A stretch of DNA of 64,000 nt from Uranotaenia lowii (Eukaryota > Arthropoda > Insecta > Diptera > Culicidae), in the NCBI RefSeq assembly GCF_029784155.1, contig NC_073691.1, positions 62,199,746-62,263,745 on the forward strand, given 5' to 3'. A model generated the notes under the pieces. It was given only the letters and a program-made list of their open reading frames with translations, made no database searches and was not told the DNA's origin. The position numbers and the translations under genes are program-made. Positions 1-10,552 of the stretch are shown piece by piece; the stretch's first letter is position 1; every line of letters begins with the position of its first letter.

Positions 1-1022
1 AACGATCGCAGTATGCTAGGTTTCGAATGTTTGTTTTGTTGAATCCGTAAGCCGACTTTATGGGCAGGTAAATTTGGTTTACCTCTTGCGAAACGAATCT
101 CGCGAAGCCTACTTCGATTGTTGGGAGTGGCGTGGGCTACCAAAATTTGCATAAATTCGTGGAATACCAATACGAATTGCATATTGCACGGCTGATGGCG
201 ATTACGGTCGATCATTCTGGGCAAATGGGCCAAGGAACCCACTGTTCATCTCTCTCTGGATTCTGGAACAGGGATTTAGCCCCAAATGTTATAAATGCCG
301 GAATTTTCAACAATCCTTTGATAGGTTACTTTCACTTTTCTCGAAAACTTTATCGAGAAAAACTGACAAAATATCATCTGAATGCATCTCAATCCAAAGA
401 CACAGCTTTAACCTATCCACATCAAAAGCAATTCCAACTCGTTCTGAAGCCATCCCTGATCAAATCACAAACAGGGCAATTGAAATGTCACACGATTCGA
501 AAAAAAGCGAATGGAGCTACGATTTTCCGGCTCCCAAGGAGTTCGCCATGGGAGCCCTCATCAGGACTCATGCGCAGGTGAAAACCTGGGGGAACAGACC
601 CCGGTCAAAATCAACAACACAAAATAATCATGTCTTCGTTTCGGGAGAAAAAGGTCACCCGACCGACTGATCTCGACGGGATAGATCCACGACATATTGC
701 GCGAGCCTGGGACGTTATGGTGGATTGATTCTGTTTGGTATCGTTCACAATTTGATTTTTCTGAATTAAAAAAATAACCCATTTTTAAACGAATTAACTA
801 GTTATTTTTAAAATACGTTTTTTTCAGTGTAACTGTCAAAAAAGTTGAGTACACTGAGAAGAAATTATGTTATATTGTTGATTAAAATTAATCTAAAAAT
901 CACTCCGTTGTAATAATTGACTATTTTTTAAATTATGAATTTCTTGGGAGTTTTTTTTTTAAATTGAATGTCTTTCGAGCATCGTTTCAAGAAGAAATGA
1001 CTGCCATTTTGTTCCAACTTAC
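1..1022 (-). other. Intron downstream of the integrin exon
   Basis: No convincing exon was seen. The first 700 bases are less AT-rich than the rest and non-repetitive, with a 149-codon open frame at 132-581 on the plus strand that resembles no family I know. I could not find the next integrin segment on the minus strand. From 780 the sequence becomes AT-rich. Confidence 0.5.
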
Positions 1023-1084
1023 CTTGGTTAGCGAAGCGCTGAAACCAGCTTGACATGATCCTTGCCGATGATAACCCCAGTACA
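1023..1084 (-). CDS. if: Integrin alpha-PS2 (inflated-like), internal 62-nt exon
   Basis: This short exon encodes part of the beta-propeller head of an integrin alpha chain, the cell-surface receptor subunit that pairs with a beta subunit to bind extracellular matrix. Seen: on the minus strand it is preceded by a long pyrimidine tract ending TTTTCAG and followed by AAG|GTAAGT. It starts with two bases that finish a split codon, then reads YWGYHRQGSCQAGFSASLTK and ends on a codon boundary. Known: WGYHRQGSCQAGFSA is characteristic of insect alpha-PS2, just before the segment ending in a G-S-W-Y-W-Q-G-type motif. The leading phase matches the exon at 32117-32246, which ends one base into a codon (A+TG). 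The next exon was not found between 1 and 1022. A second frame is also open but has no integrin match. I am sure of the family and fairly sure of the PS2 paralogue. Confidence 0.92.
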
Positions 1085-4000
1085 CTGAAAAGAGGCACAA
1101 AAGGAAAAACAGAGTTAAAAAACTAGAATGAGAAACACAGATGTCAGTGCATTGGGAACCGAACTGCTGTGGTGGAATGATGGGACACCACTAAATTGAA
1201 ACATATGTTCGATTTGTGATGGCGAGGGTAAGCTTCGGTTGGTAGACTTTGTTATTGGTTTGTCATTTGGTGTCACGAGGGCTTGGTTCCGTGCATTGCA
1301 ATTGGATGAAGGAAGAAAAAATAAGTCATCTCGGTATCCGATTTCGTTACCCATAACATAATCGATGACATTTGAAGCGGAAACCTACCGTTTGGTTAGA
1401 AATGTGGGAGAACTTTTTTTCAGAACTTTTTCATGATTCTAGTTCGGATTTTTTTTATAGAAGTCCTTCTTCATGGCAACCTTCAGAAATTTAAAAATTA
1501 TAATCAAAAGCCATTTGTAGATTGATTGGAGAAGTTAAACTAATTTATTGCTGGCGAAATTAATGTTTACTTTTGTAGCCGTGAAATGAAAAATGTATTT
1601 TGGGTCTTAAAGCCCTTGAGCATTGAGAATGCAAGGTTTTGAAATCATGAGTTACGAGTTTTTAGGGATGAACCCTCGAGAGGATTTAAAATTGAAAATG
1701 CCTTGATTGTTTTCAGTTGAATTATTGAGTATTTTGATGTTGTCTTCAGGAGTTAAGAGCCTTAAAAATTCAGAGTAACATAAATAATGGAGGAAGATCG
1801 ATTTTAACTTCCGTTTGACATTATTTCATGTGATCGTAGGGGGTTGCTAGAGACTGTTTTTCCTTTTTCACAGAATATCAAACCTGCGAACGTGAATATT
1901 CGTGTTTGCAGCGTTTCTAAACAATACTTGCCATGGTATAAAATTGGGCGTTTTTATGATTTTTTTTTTAAGTTACATTATGTATTTGTACTCTCGAGGG
2001 CTTCTACGCAATTTATCAAGAAACTTGATACCAATTCCTCTACATGTCCCTTTTCATTCAATTTTTCAGTATTCTAAGTCTGAAGGGTAGAGAATCTTAA
2101 ATAATTAGGTATTTATTATGTTTAGAAGCGACACCATTAATAGTTGATATTCTTTAGACTTAAAAATAAGAAGAGTAATGAACAGTGATTGGTCGGAAAA
2201 TTTGAAATGAAGAGTTTTGAAAGGTTTTCACCAAAACTCCTAATTTCAAATTTTTAAACAAGCACTGTTTCTAACTCTTCTTATTTTTCAAGTGTTTACG
2301 CGTGAATGCGAGGTTTGGTAGTTTAAAGCTACGAAAAGATTTAACTTTCAGTTTTAAGATTCTTAAGTGCTCGATAATTTTACGAGTTGAGAGTCTCGAT
2401 TCTTGAAAGTTTGGAAGGTTTAGCACCTTAAGTCTTATGTTTACTCCTAATTAGTAAATCCTACAAATTGTTGGTCTTAAAACTAGAGAATTTTGAGAGT
2501 GAGTGCTTTCAAAGTGCTATTTTGGCCAAACAAAAGACTCCAAAGTAAATTAATTTTGAATTTGAGTACTTTAAACGTACTCAACGCAGAACCAAATAAA
2601 AGCAAAGCAAATCAACTTCGTTTCATATTGCTTAAATTACCAAAACTTATATGTATTCAAGTGTAACAATCTTGATAATGAACTGATTTTTTCCATATTG
2701 AGATTCAAAGTTTGTAAACTGAACTTTTATGCAGAACTCAATTGAAATCTTAGACCCAGATTCATCATTCGAAATTTCTATTTAAATTTAGACCCACAAG
2801 TCGAATTAAAAATAAACAATTGAAACAGTGGATTAAGATTGGAACTCAAAAATTTCAAAATTTTAAAAATGGATTCATGGATGAGGGCTCTGGAACAAAT
2901 TTCACATTTATGCTAATATTTAAAACTTTGATCTAGAATGTGAATTCAGAAAACGTATTGAAATTCATAAACAGATTCAAAGTTCAAATTTTGAATGCAA
3001 GTTCAGAATTTCAGATTCAAAATTAAGATCGTAGATGAAATTAACAATTGAGATGAAAATATCAAGACGACAATTTCCTTGAGAAAAAAATCGCATACTT
3101 ATGATTTGGATTGTTAATATAATTTTAAAATTTAAGCTGTTAGTAGAATTCGAATTTATTCTTTAAGTTTTGTTTTATTAAAAACCGGATCTTTATTTAA
3201 AAAAAACATAAACAGAATTTTAGCTATGAAATTCACTTTCAATGAAAAATATATGCTGATAAAGAAACGAGATTAAGTTTATTAATATAACAGTTTTTTT
3301 TCTTCAAAAGTCCAAATTTAAAACACAATTTCAAATTTGGATCGGGTTTGCGAGAATCAGATTTGAAACGTAGAACTTCGATCCCTTACTTTTACTTTTG
3401 AAAATTCTTTTTATTTTCATGAATGGTTGATATCTTTGAATTTGATCAAGGGTTTGGCAGGTTAAGCATAGATGATTTGAGCATAGATTTTTTTTTTAGA
3501 AATTGGCTAGAAAGGCTTTCTTAACACATTGAGGACCGCGAAGGAATATTATCCGAAAAACTCTTAAATGTGACGTTTTATATCTGAGAAAACCAATTGA
3601 ACCAAATATTATAAATTGATTTTTTTAGGGATACCTAAAGTGAAGTGTTTAATATTGTTAAATAAAGTTTCATTGTTTTATTTATTTTTTTTTTAACTTT
3701 AATTCAGTTTGTTAAGACCGAAAAAATTTGAAAAACTGCTTATTTACTACTTAAATCTAACCAATTTTTGCTACCTCAAAGTAAAAGGAGAAGGAAAGAT
3801 TAATAAATAAAATTCAGGGTTCCATTTGTGGAAGAAAAAGTAAAGGATGGATTTAAGGGTGATGCTTTAATTTGCCACGCAGTAATTTGAGTTATGCTTC
3901 TAAACGACGCTCAATCTACCAAACTGTTGAGCATTTTTCTATTTTGTTTCTTAAAAATGACTTCATTATACAAATTTTGCTTTCAATTTTATAGATTTTC

Positions 4001-4700
4001 ATTCGTGTTTTCTCAACTAACGATTTTTTTCGAAAAAATAATTAAGTATGTAAAAGAACTTATAAAGGAATAATCAAATAGTACAATCGTACAATCGAGT
4101 TTTGCAACGTCAACTGTGGCATTAAGCAATAATTTTCAACTTTAATGGCTTCTAAAAACTCAATGTCAACTGATAATCATACCGCTTGTTCATCAAAAGG
4201 TTTAAGGTTGATGCAACATCAAATTGAGTCAGAAAAATGATTGGTTTCTCTAGTTATTTCTAAATTTAAAAAAAAAACATGCGATTTTCACCCTACTAAG
4301 AAAAGGGGTAAGTTGCAACAAACTTTGTTTCTAATGAAAAATCAAATGAAATGTTCGAAAATTTTGAGTTTATTATATATTTGTTCTGTCATAACGCATA
4401 AAACATCAATTGCAGTAATTTTTGGTTTTGTTCGAAGCAAATTTTACATTTTTTTTCCGTCAAAAATGTTTTAAAAGAAAAAGCATAAGGGTGCTGCGTA
4501 CATTTAGGGGTAAAAAATATTACAAAAAATTCTACCAGCTGAATACATGAACTTTTCAGTGAAGCTTCCTAGTTATGCAATGTTCACATGTGCTAATTTT
4601 TGTGACGTACTATCACGTGGTTTTTGAGAAAGCGTCAAATGAAGAAGTTAATCGTCTTTAGACATCAAATTTTCCATTTTTTTCTCTTTTTTCACCTCCG
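1085..4700. other. AT-rich intronic DNA with no gene
   Basis: No coding sequence is visible. 1085-1400 is fairly complex. 1400-4600 is strongly AT-rich, with many poly-T runs and, around 2550-3080, a loose degenerate repetition of short words such as GATTCAAA and GAATTTC. Similar wording recurs inverted near 57650-57860. No terminal inverted repeats or target duplications were identified. Confidence 0.5.
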
Positions 4701-4702
4701 GA

Positions 4703-6690
4703 ATATCCAGGCGAGACTTGTCAACAGCCATCAACAGTGCTGCGGAGAATGTCATCGGTTATGTGGAGCGATCTCGACGGAACGACTGGTTCGACGAGGA
4801 GTGAAGGAGGGTGATTGACGAAGAGAATGCCGCGCGGGCGGCAGTAGTGCAAAGAGGCACCCGTCGAAATGTGGAAAATCACCAACAGCGGATGAGGCAG
4901 CGAGTCTGACTTTTCCAGGAGAAAAAGCACCGCCTGGAGGAGGAGGAGCTCGAGGAGCTGGAGCAGCTGCATCGTTCCCAAGAAACACGAAAGTTCTATC
5001 AGAAACTCAACGCAAAGGCTTCGTGCCGCAAGCCGAAATGTGCCGGGATAAGGACGGGGGTATCCTGACGGACAATCGTGAGGTGATCAAAAGGTGGAAG
5101 CAGCACTTCGATGAACACCTGAACGGCGCTCATGCAGGAGATCAAGACGGTGGGGGAAGGTACATCGCCGGCGTAGCCAACGACGTAGAGGAGCCACTCC
5201 CAACGATGAGTGAAGTAAAGGAAGCCATTCGCCAGCTAAATAGAAACAAGTCGGCTGGGAAGGATGGCATCGCAGCCGAACTCATCAAAATGGGCTCGGA
5301 CAGGTTGGCCGATTGCCTACACCGGTTGATAGTCCGGATCTGGGACATAGAACAGCTACCTGGAAGGAGGGGGCAATATGCCCCATCTACAAGAAGGGCG
5401 ACAAATTGGACTGTGAAAACTACCGAGCGATCACTGTCCTCAATGCCGCCTACAAAGTGTTGTCCCGAATCCTACTCCGCCGCCTAACGCCACAAGCAAA
5501 CAGATTCGTGGGAAGTCATCAGGCCGGCTTCATGGACGGTCTACGACGGACCAGATATTCACATTACGGCAAATTCTCCAAAAATGCCGTGAACACCAGG
5601 TCCCTACGCACCATCTATTCATCGACTTTTCGATCTATTCAACGGCTTTTCCGGGAAGCTGATCAGACTGATCAAGGCGACGATGGATGGAACGCAGTGC
5701 TGTGTGCGGATCTCGGGTGAATTGTCGAGTTCATTCGAATCGCGCAGGGGGCTTCGACAAGGTGATTGTCTATCCTGCATGATGTTCAACGTGGCGCTAG
5801 AAGGTGTTATTCGACGAGCGGTGGGCAAAATGCGGGGCACAATTTTCAACAGAACCAGTCAACTTATCTGCTTTGCCGATGACATTGATATAGTCGGCAG
5901 ATCATCTGCGGCGGTGGGGGAGATCTACCGCAAACTGAAACGCGAAGCAGGAAGGATTGGGCTGATGATTAATACGTCCAAGACAAAGTACATGCTGGCC
6001 TGCGGATCCGAGACCGACCGAACCCGCTTGTCCAGTAATAACAAGGTCACGATCGACGGCGACGAGCTGGAGATAGTCGAAGACTTTGTCTATCTCGGCT
6101 CACTGGTGACCGCAGACAATGACACCAGCCGTGAGATCCGGAGGCGAATTATCAGCGGAAGTCGTGCCTACTATGGACTCCGCAAGCAACTGTGGTCGAG
6201 AAGACTTAGCCCTCGCACGAAGTGTAACCTGTATACGACGCTCATTAGACCGGTTGTTCTCTACGGGCACGAGACATGGATATTGCTCGAGGAGGACCTG
6301 CGTACACTCGGAGTATTCGAGCGACGAGTGTTAAGAACCATCTTTGGCGGCGTGCAGGAGAACGGAGTGTGGAGGCGAAGGATGAACATCGAGCTCGCGC
6401 GACTCTACGGCAAACCCAGTATCCAGAAGGTGGTTAAGGCTGGCCGGATACGCTGAGCGGGACATGTTGCGAGAATGCCGGACGACTGTCCTGCAAAACA
6501 GGTGTTCGCTACGAATCCGGTAGGAACAAGACGAGCGGGGGCGCAACGAGCGAGGTGGTTAGACCAAGTGGAGCGTGATCTGGTGAACGTGGGGTGCCCG
6601 AGAAATTGGAGAATGGTTGCTATGAACCGAGTGAATTTTAGGAATTATGTTCGTCAAGTTATGTCGTGAGACGGAATACTATGTGAATAA
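4703..6690 (+). mobile_element. RTE-like non-LTR retrotransposon, 5'-truncated and broken
   Basis: This is the 3' part of a single-ORF retrotransposon: the linker after the endonuclease, the reverse transcriptase and the C-terminal tail. Seen, in order: a charged E/R/Q-rich segment (4703-5020), the pre-RT block around GILTDNREVIKRWKQHF (5070), ENYRAITVLNAAYKVLSRIL (5418-5470), SHQAGFMDG, GLRQGDCLS (5750), the catalytic FADDID motif (about 5872), KTKYM, and a tail ending at 6669. It is dead: stops occur near 4801 and 4903, frames shift near 5030, 5355 and 5545, and TGG has become TGA at 6454 in the conserved RWAGH motif. The 3' end has a short AATAAATAAATAA tail. The clade is inferred from the RT motifs and the lack of an RNase H domain. 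Confidence 0.8.
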
Positions 6691-7808
6691 ATAAATAAGG
6701 AAAACGCTTATTTAACCATAGAGAACAGCTGTAATATGTGAATTACATCATTGTTTCGTGTTCAGACACTCAAATAGTCTATTGCCTAATTGGATGAAAC
6801 TTGAAAAAGTAGACAAAAACGTTTAAAAATGCATTTTAAATTTTTTTGCCGAAAGCTGAAAACCAGTCACTGTAGAGGCATAATGAGAAACCCCCCGAGG
6901 CAGTATGAGCACCATTAATGAAGGCATAATGAGCGTTTTCTGCCAGGGATTCTAGCAGCAAATTCGACTCGATAAAGTCAACTGAGAAATAGAGCTACAG
7001 CTTGACTTGTATCGTCTGACGATTTGGCCTATTGGTAAGATGTCGGAGAGGTAATCAGTAGGCTCGAGTTCGATTCCTGGTCGAGGTGATAACTGTTTGT
7101 AGAATTCAAAGGATTAACACATGCTCATACATTCTATTTCTGGTGTTTTGTTTGACGGATGATGCTTGATGCTATTAGCCGTATAATGTAACAATAAAAA
7201 AAATCAACCATGAATGGTATGTGCAAAAAAAAATCCCCTCGAACAGGAATCGAACTCGAGTCTACTGATTACCTCTCCGACACCTTACCAATAGGCCAAA
7301 TCGACAGACGAAACAAGCCAAACTGTAGCTCTTTTATTCAGTTGACTTCATCGAGTTGAATTCGCTGCTAGATTCCACGGCAGAAAATGCTCATGATGCC
7401 TTCATTGATAGTGTTCTGTTCGCCTCTAGTGAACAAATTAAAGTAAAAAAGCGTTTTAAAATTGATATAAGTGAAAAATCAAAAATTTTATGATGTTGAA
7501 AATTGAGAAACAATGTGTAGATCATGTTGCAGTGCGTACATTTCAGATCAAGATGATTTAAAGGTCATAAAAGCTTATTTGGTGGTGCTCAAAAATTATA
7601 ATATTTTCGTCACTTGAGAACCTAGCTTGTTATTATTTAATATTTCTGTGAAGATGAAAAGAATATTTCTTTTTTGGTGAAAAATTAATACTATGGGTAG
7701 TACGAAACATGTCCTGATGAAAATTTGTTTAAGAAAATACGTACTTATGTAGAAAAAAGGAGTGCTCATTATGCCCTGGGTGCTCGTTATGCCCTCATCT
7801 CCCCTATC
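6690..7808. mobile_element. MITE-like element with a 'gagggcataatgagcacc' end
   Basis: The right end (7740-7808), read inward on the minus strand, begins GGGGAGATGAGGGCATAAC and repeats GGGCATAATGAGCAC about 20 bases further in. The left 160 bases (6695-6860) are clearly related to 12670-12854, sharing for example CGCTTAT.TAACCATAGA and AAAACGTTTAAAAATGCATT. The left terminus is hidden at the junction with the upstream RTE-like element. The class is not assigned. Confidence 0.5.
6878..7440. repeat. Fold-back element with a tRNA-like sequence in each arm
   Basis: The left arm (6878-7090) and right arm (about 7236-7440) are inverted copies of each other around a roughly 145-bp loop. Both arms carry a sequence resembling a polymerase III internal promoter. 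In the left arm, + strand, an A-box-like TGGCCTATTGGTAAG at about 7024 is followed by a B-box-like GAGTTCGATTCC at about 7067. The right arm has the same on the minus strand (about 7250-7300). The tRNA fold is incomplete, so this is a tRNA-related repeat, not a tRNA gene. Confidence 0.7.
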
Positions 7809-8490
7809 ATCGAAAAAGATAAGTTTCCTAGTAAATTAACCGATTTTTCGTGATTGTGACGTCTCAGCCTGTACCAATACTAGAGCAAAGCTTCCTTGGC
7901 ACTACCTTCTTTAAATATTCCTTGACTGTTCCCTTAACTTCAACCGCCTAACATCAACCGCCAATTGGTTGTTTGCGTTTACCTTAGAACGTAATTAGTA
8001 GGCTCTGCCAAGAACTAAAAGAAAAAGCTAATACGAGCTGAAAGAAAATGTGGGTCAGACTTCCAGTTTTTTTTTTCGTTCTTCTACTCGGAGAAATATA
8101 CATGAACATTTTACGAGAACCAAAATTTTACGGAAATACACTCATCGATTGATGCACAATCATAAGATCATCAGTATCCCTCCAACTGAAACAATTTATT
8201 TGATTTCAAGTATAGAAATCCCAACGACCAGAAATAGAATTCCTTTTTTTATAATCAACGATTGATTTTCTTCTCGCACGGTTCGTCAAGCGCAACACCA
8301 AATTAAGACATGAAAAGCTTCAATTTTAATTATTGGGATGCATTTGAATCACTTGTATTATGTATCTCTTTAAACATGAGTCTCCAAAACACCTAAAATT
8401 CACTTAAAGTGATATTCGCGAAAATATAACCGAGAAAAACGCGACGTTGGAAAAAAAACGTCCAATCTCGAGCACGGCTTGCTGCGATTC
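7809..8490. other. Non-coding DNA with no recognised feature
   Basis: Moderately AT-rich DNA with no repeat termini and no family-like reading frame. The 71-codon frame at 8050-8265 shows no domain. Confidence 0.5.
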
Positions 8491-8951
8491 TTCTTAATAG
8501 GAAAAGCAAGCCTTTTCAAAACCTAACACCGTAACAAAAAATCAAAATTTCAGTGTGAATTCTCAAACTTTTTTTGTTATTCTTGCATTGTTTAAGCTAA
8601 AATTTATTAGATAAAACTCAGTCACCAAACCTCCCCACCATTGTCAGTTCTTCCTACGGCCCTGATTGAAACGTTTTTTTTGTTTCCATCAGACATGCGC
8701 AATGCGTTTGCGCTGGGAGGTTAATGCCGGTGGTCTCGCCACTGACGTTCACATCTTATGCCAATGACGTTGGAATATTGAGGACTCATGAATGGAGTAA
8801 TGGCAAAGTTTTGGGTGTATATTTATTGATGGCAGAGTGAAAGTTTTTGTCACAAAGTGGAAAATGTCTGGGTGATTTTCTATTCTATATTGAACGTTCG
8901 TTAATTTCAATCGAACAGCTGAATATTTTTACCAAACAACAATTTTTGTTG
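8490..8951. repeat. Duplicated non-coding block, copy 1
   Basis: This block is repeated in the same orientation at about 10095-10552. The best-kept part is 8647-8800; for example TTCTTCCTACGGCCCTGATT is shared exactly, followed by a matching TTAATGCCG.. and GTCTCGCCACTG. Copy 1 stops where DD37E element 1 is inserted. I see no coding potential and no terminal repeats. Confidence 0.75.
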
Positions 8952-8953
8952 TA

Positions 8954-9864
8954 AAGTCTGTTTCACATAGAATCTGGTCACACTCACGTAGAGAAACCGA
9001 CGTGGTCAGGGGTAAAAATCGCGAAATTCTTGAAATATCCAAACCCGACTGTAAATTTGGTGCTGCAACGTTACCGGGAGACCCTTACGGTGGATCGAGT
9101 AAAACAAACCAGGTGTGTGTGTGTGCTTACCAAGTACAACGGATGCATTTTGATGGACGACGAAACTTACATCGAAATGAATTTTGGACAGATACCCGAT
9201 AACAAATTTTACCTTGCGAAGCGTAAAGGGAATGTTGCGGGTGGATTTAAGTTTGTTTTCGCAGATAAATTTGCTCGTAAGTTAATGATTTGGCAAGGGA
9301 TCTGTAGTTGTGGGAAGAAGACTAAGATTTTCATCACAGGGGACACAATGGATGGAAATATTTACAAAGAAGAATGTCTCCAGAAGAGGGTTTTGCCATT
9401 CATTCGGTCCCACAAAGGTCCGGTGAAGTTCTGGCCGGACCTGGCAAGCTGCCACTACAGGCGGGATGTCGTTAAGTGGTATAAGGAGAACAAGATCGAT
9501 TTTGTTGAAAAAAAGTATCAATCCACCAAACTGTCCGGATTTTCGCCCCATCGGGAAATATTGGGCAATAGTTAAGGGCAAACTGAAGAAATGTGGCAGA
9601 ACCATGAAAAAACCCGCTCAAATGGAAAAGTGGTGGAACAAGATGGCGAATGAGGTTACCAGCAATACTATGCAGAAAATGTTGGGTGATATCACAAAAA
9701 AGTTCGAAAATTAATCCGAAAAGCTGACGAATGATTTTTATGTATTTTTTTCCTTAAAGTGCAATAAAAACTCTACAAAATTACATTTTTACTTTTGTTG
9801 TACGTTATTTCTTTGCGGAGAAATTATTTCTTTTATCCGATCAGATTCTATGGGAAACAGACTT
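8954..9864 (+). mobile_element. DD37E mariner-type transposon, copy 1, complete with TIRs
   Basis: A 911-bp element. Its ends are inverted repeats of about 25 bp starting AAGTCTGTTTC.CATAGAA, and it is flanked on both sides by TA (8952-8953 and 9865-9866), the target duplication of the Tc1/mariner superfamily. Inside is one degraded transposase gene. It sits directly after duplicated block copy 1. Confidence 0.92.
9030..9714 (+). pseudogene. DD37E transposase pseudogene, copy 1
   Basis: Cut-and-paste transposase of the IS630/Tc1/mariner superfamily, DD37E branch. Seen: a shortened N-terminal DNA-binding part, the first catalytic Asp in MDDETY (9154), the second in WPDLASCHY (9438), and the C-terminal block around GKYWAIVKGKLKK. 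Defects: the frame shifts between the second Asp and the C-terminal block (about 9520), and the codon that should hold the catalytic Glu is GGG (9553-9555). Much of the region between the helix-turn-helix and the first Asp is missing. The protein would be inactive. Confidence 0.9.
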
Positions 9865-9866
9865 TA

Positions 9867-10094
9867 CACCAACAGTGTTGGTATAGGATAATAAAAGCAA
9901 TATAAAGTTTACAGGTGATATCATTAATCCAATCCATACAACTGCTTCAAGAATGAAATTTTTCAACCTAACAAAACAGATAGTAGTTTTTTTCTTTCCA
10001 AACCTCATCAGTGTCAAAAAGTAGCAATTGTCGACACTGTTTTGAAACTGTATCGAAAAATACTACTTACTACTTTCGACATTGATTTTTTCGA
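9867..10094. other. Short AT-rich spacer
   Basis: Lies between DD37E copy 1 and the second duplicated block. It includes a region near 10015-10085 rich in short inverted words (GTCGACACTG, TACTACTTACTACTT). No feature is assigned. Confidence 0.4.
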
Positions 10095-10552
10095 TAGTGG
10101 AAGCAGGCCAATTCAAAAATAAACGCCGTAACGAAAAACATACATTTTGTGTGGAGTAGCAATTTTTTATTCGGTTTTTTATTAATGCACAGTTTGAGCA
10201 AAAATTTATCAGAAAAAAAATCAGTCAACAAAGCCCCCCCTCCCCTCAGTTTGCGGTTCTTCCTACGGCCCTGATTGAAACGTTTTTTTTGTTTCCTTTA
10301 GTCATACGCAATGCGGTTGCACTGGGAGGTTAATGCCGACGGTCTCGCCACTGGCGTTCACATCTTATGCCAATTACGTGGAAATATTGAGGACTCATGA
10401 TTGGAGTAAAGGCTTTGTTTTGGGTGTATATTTATTGAGTGAAAGTTTTTTCAAAATGTGGAAAATGATGATGATTTCATATTTTATATTAAACGTTTGT
10501 TAATTTCACCCGAACAGCTGAATATTTTTCCCAACAACCATTTTTTGTACCG
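10095..10552. repeat. Duplicated non-coding block, copy 2
   Basis: Same orientation as 8490-8951 and clearly related along its length. The core at about 10255-10400 is the most similar; the flanks have small indels. It ends at the shared GAACAGCTGAATATTTTT segment near 10513-10545. It is not flanked by inverted repeats. Confidence 0.75.

Noticed and set aside
132..581. 149-codon plus-strand ORF near the window start
   Set aside because: No recognisable domain or repeat family; composition does not look coding.
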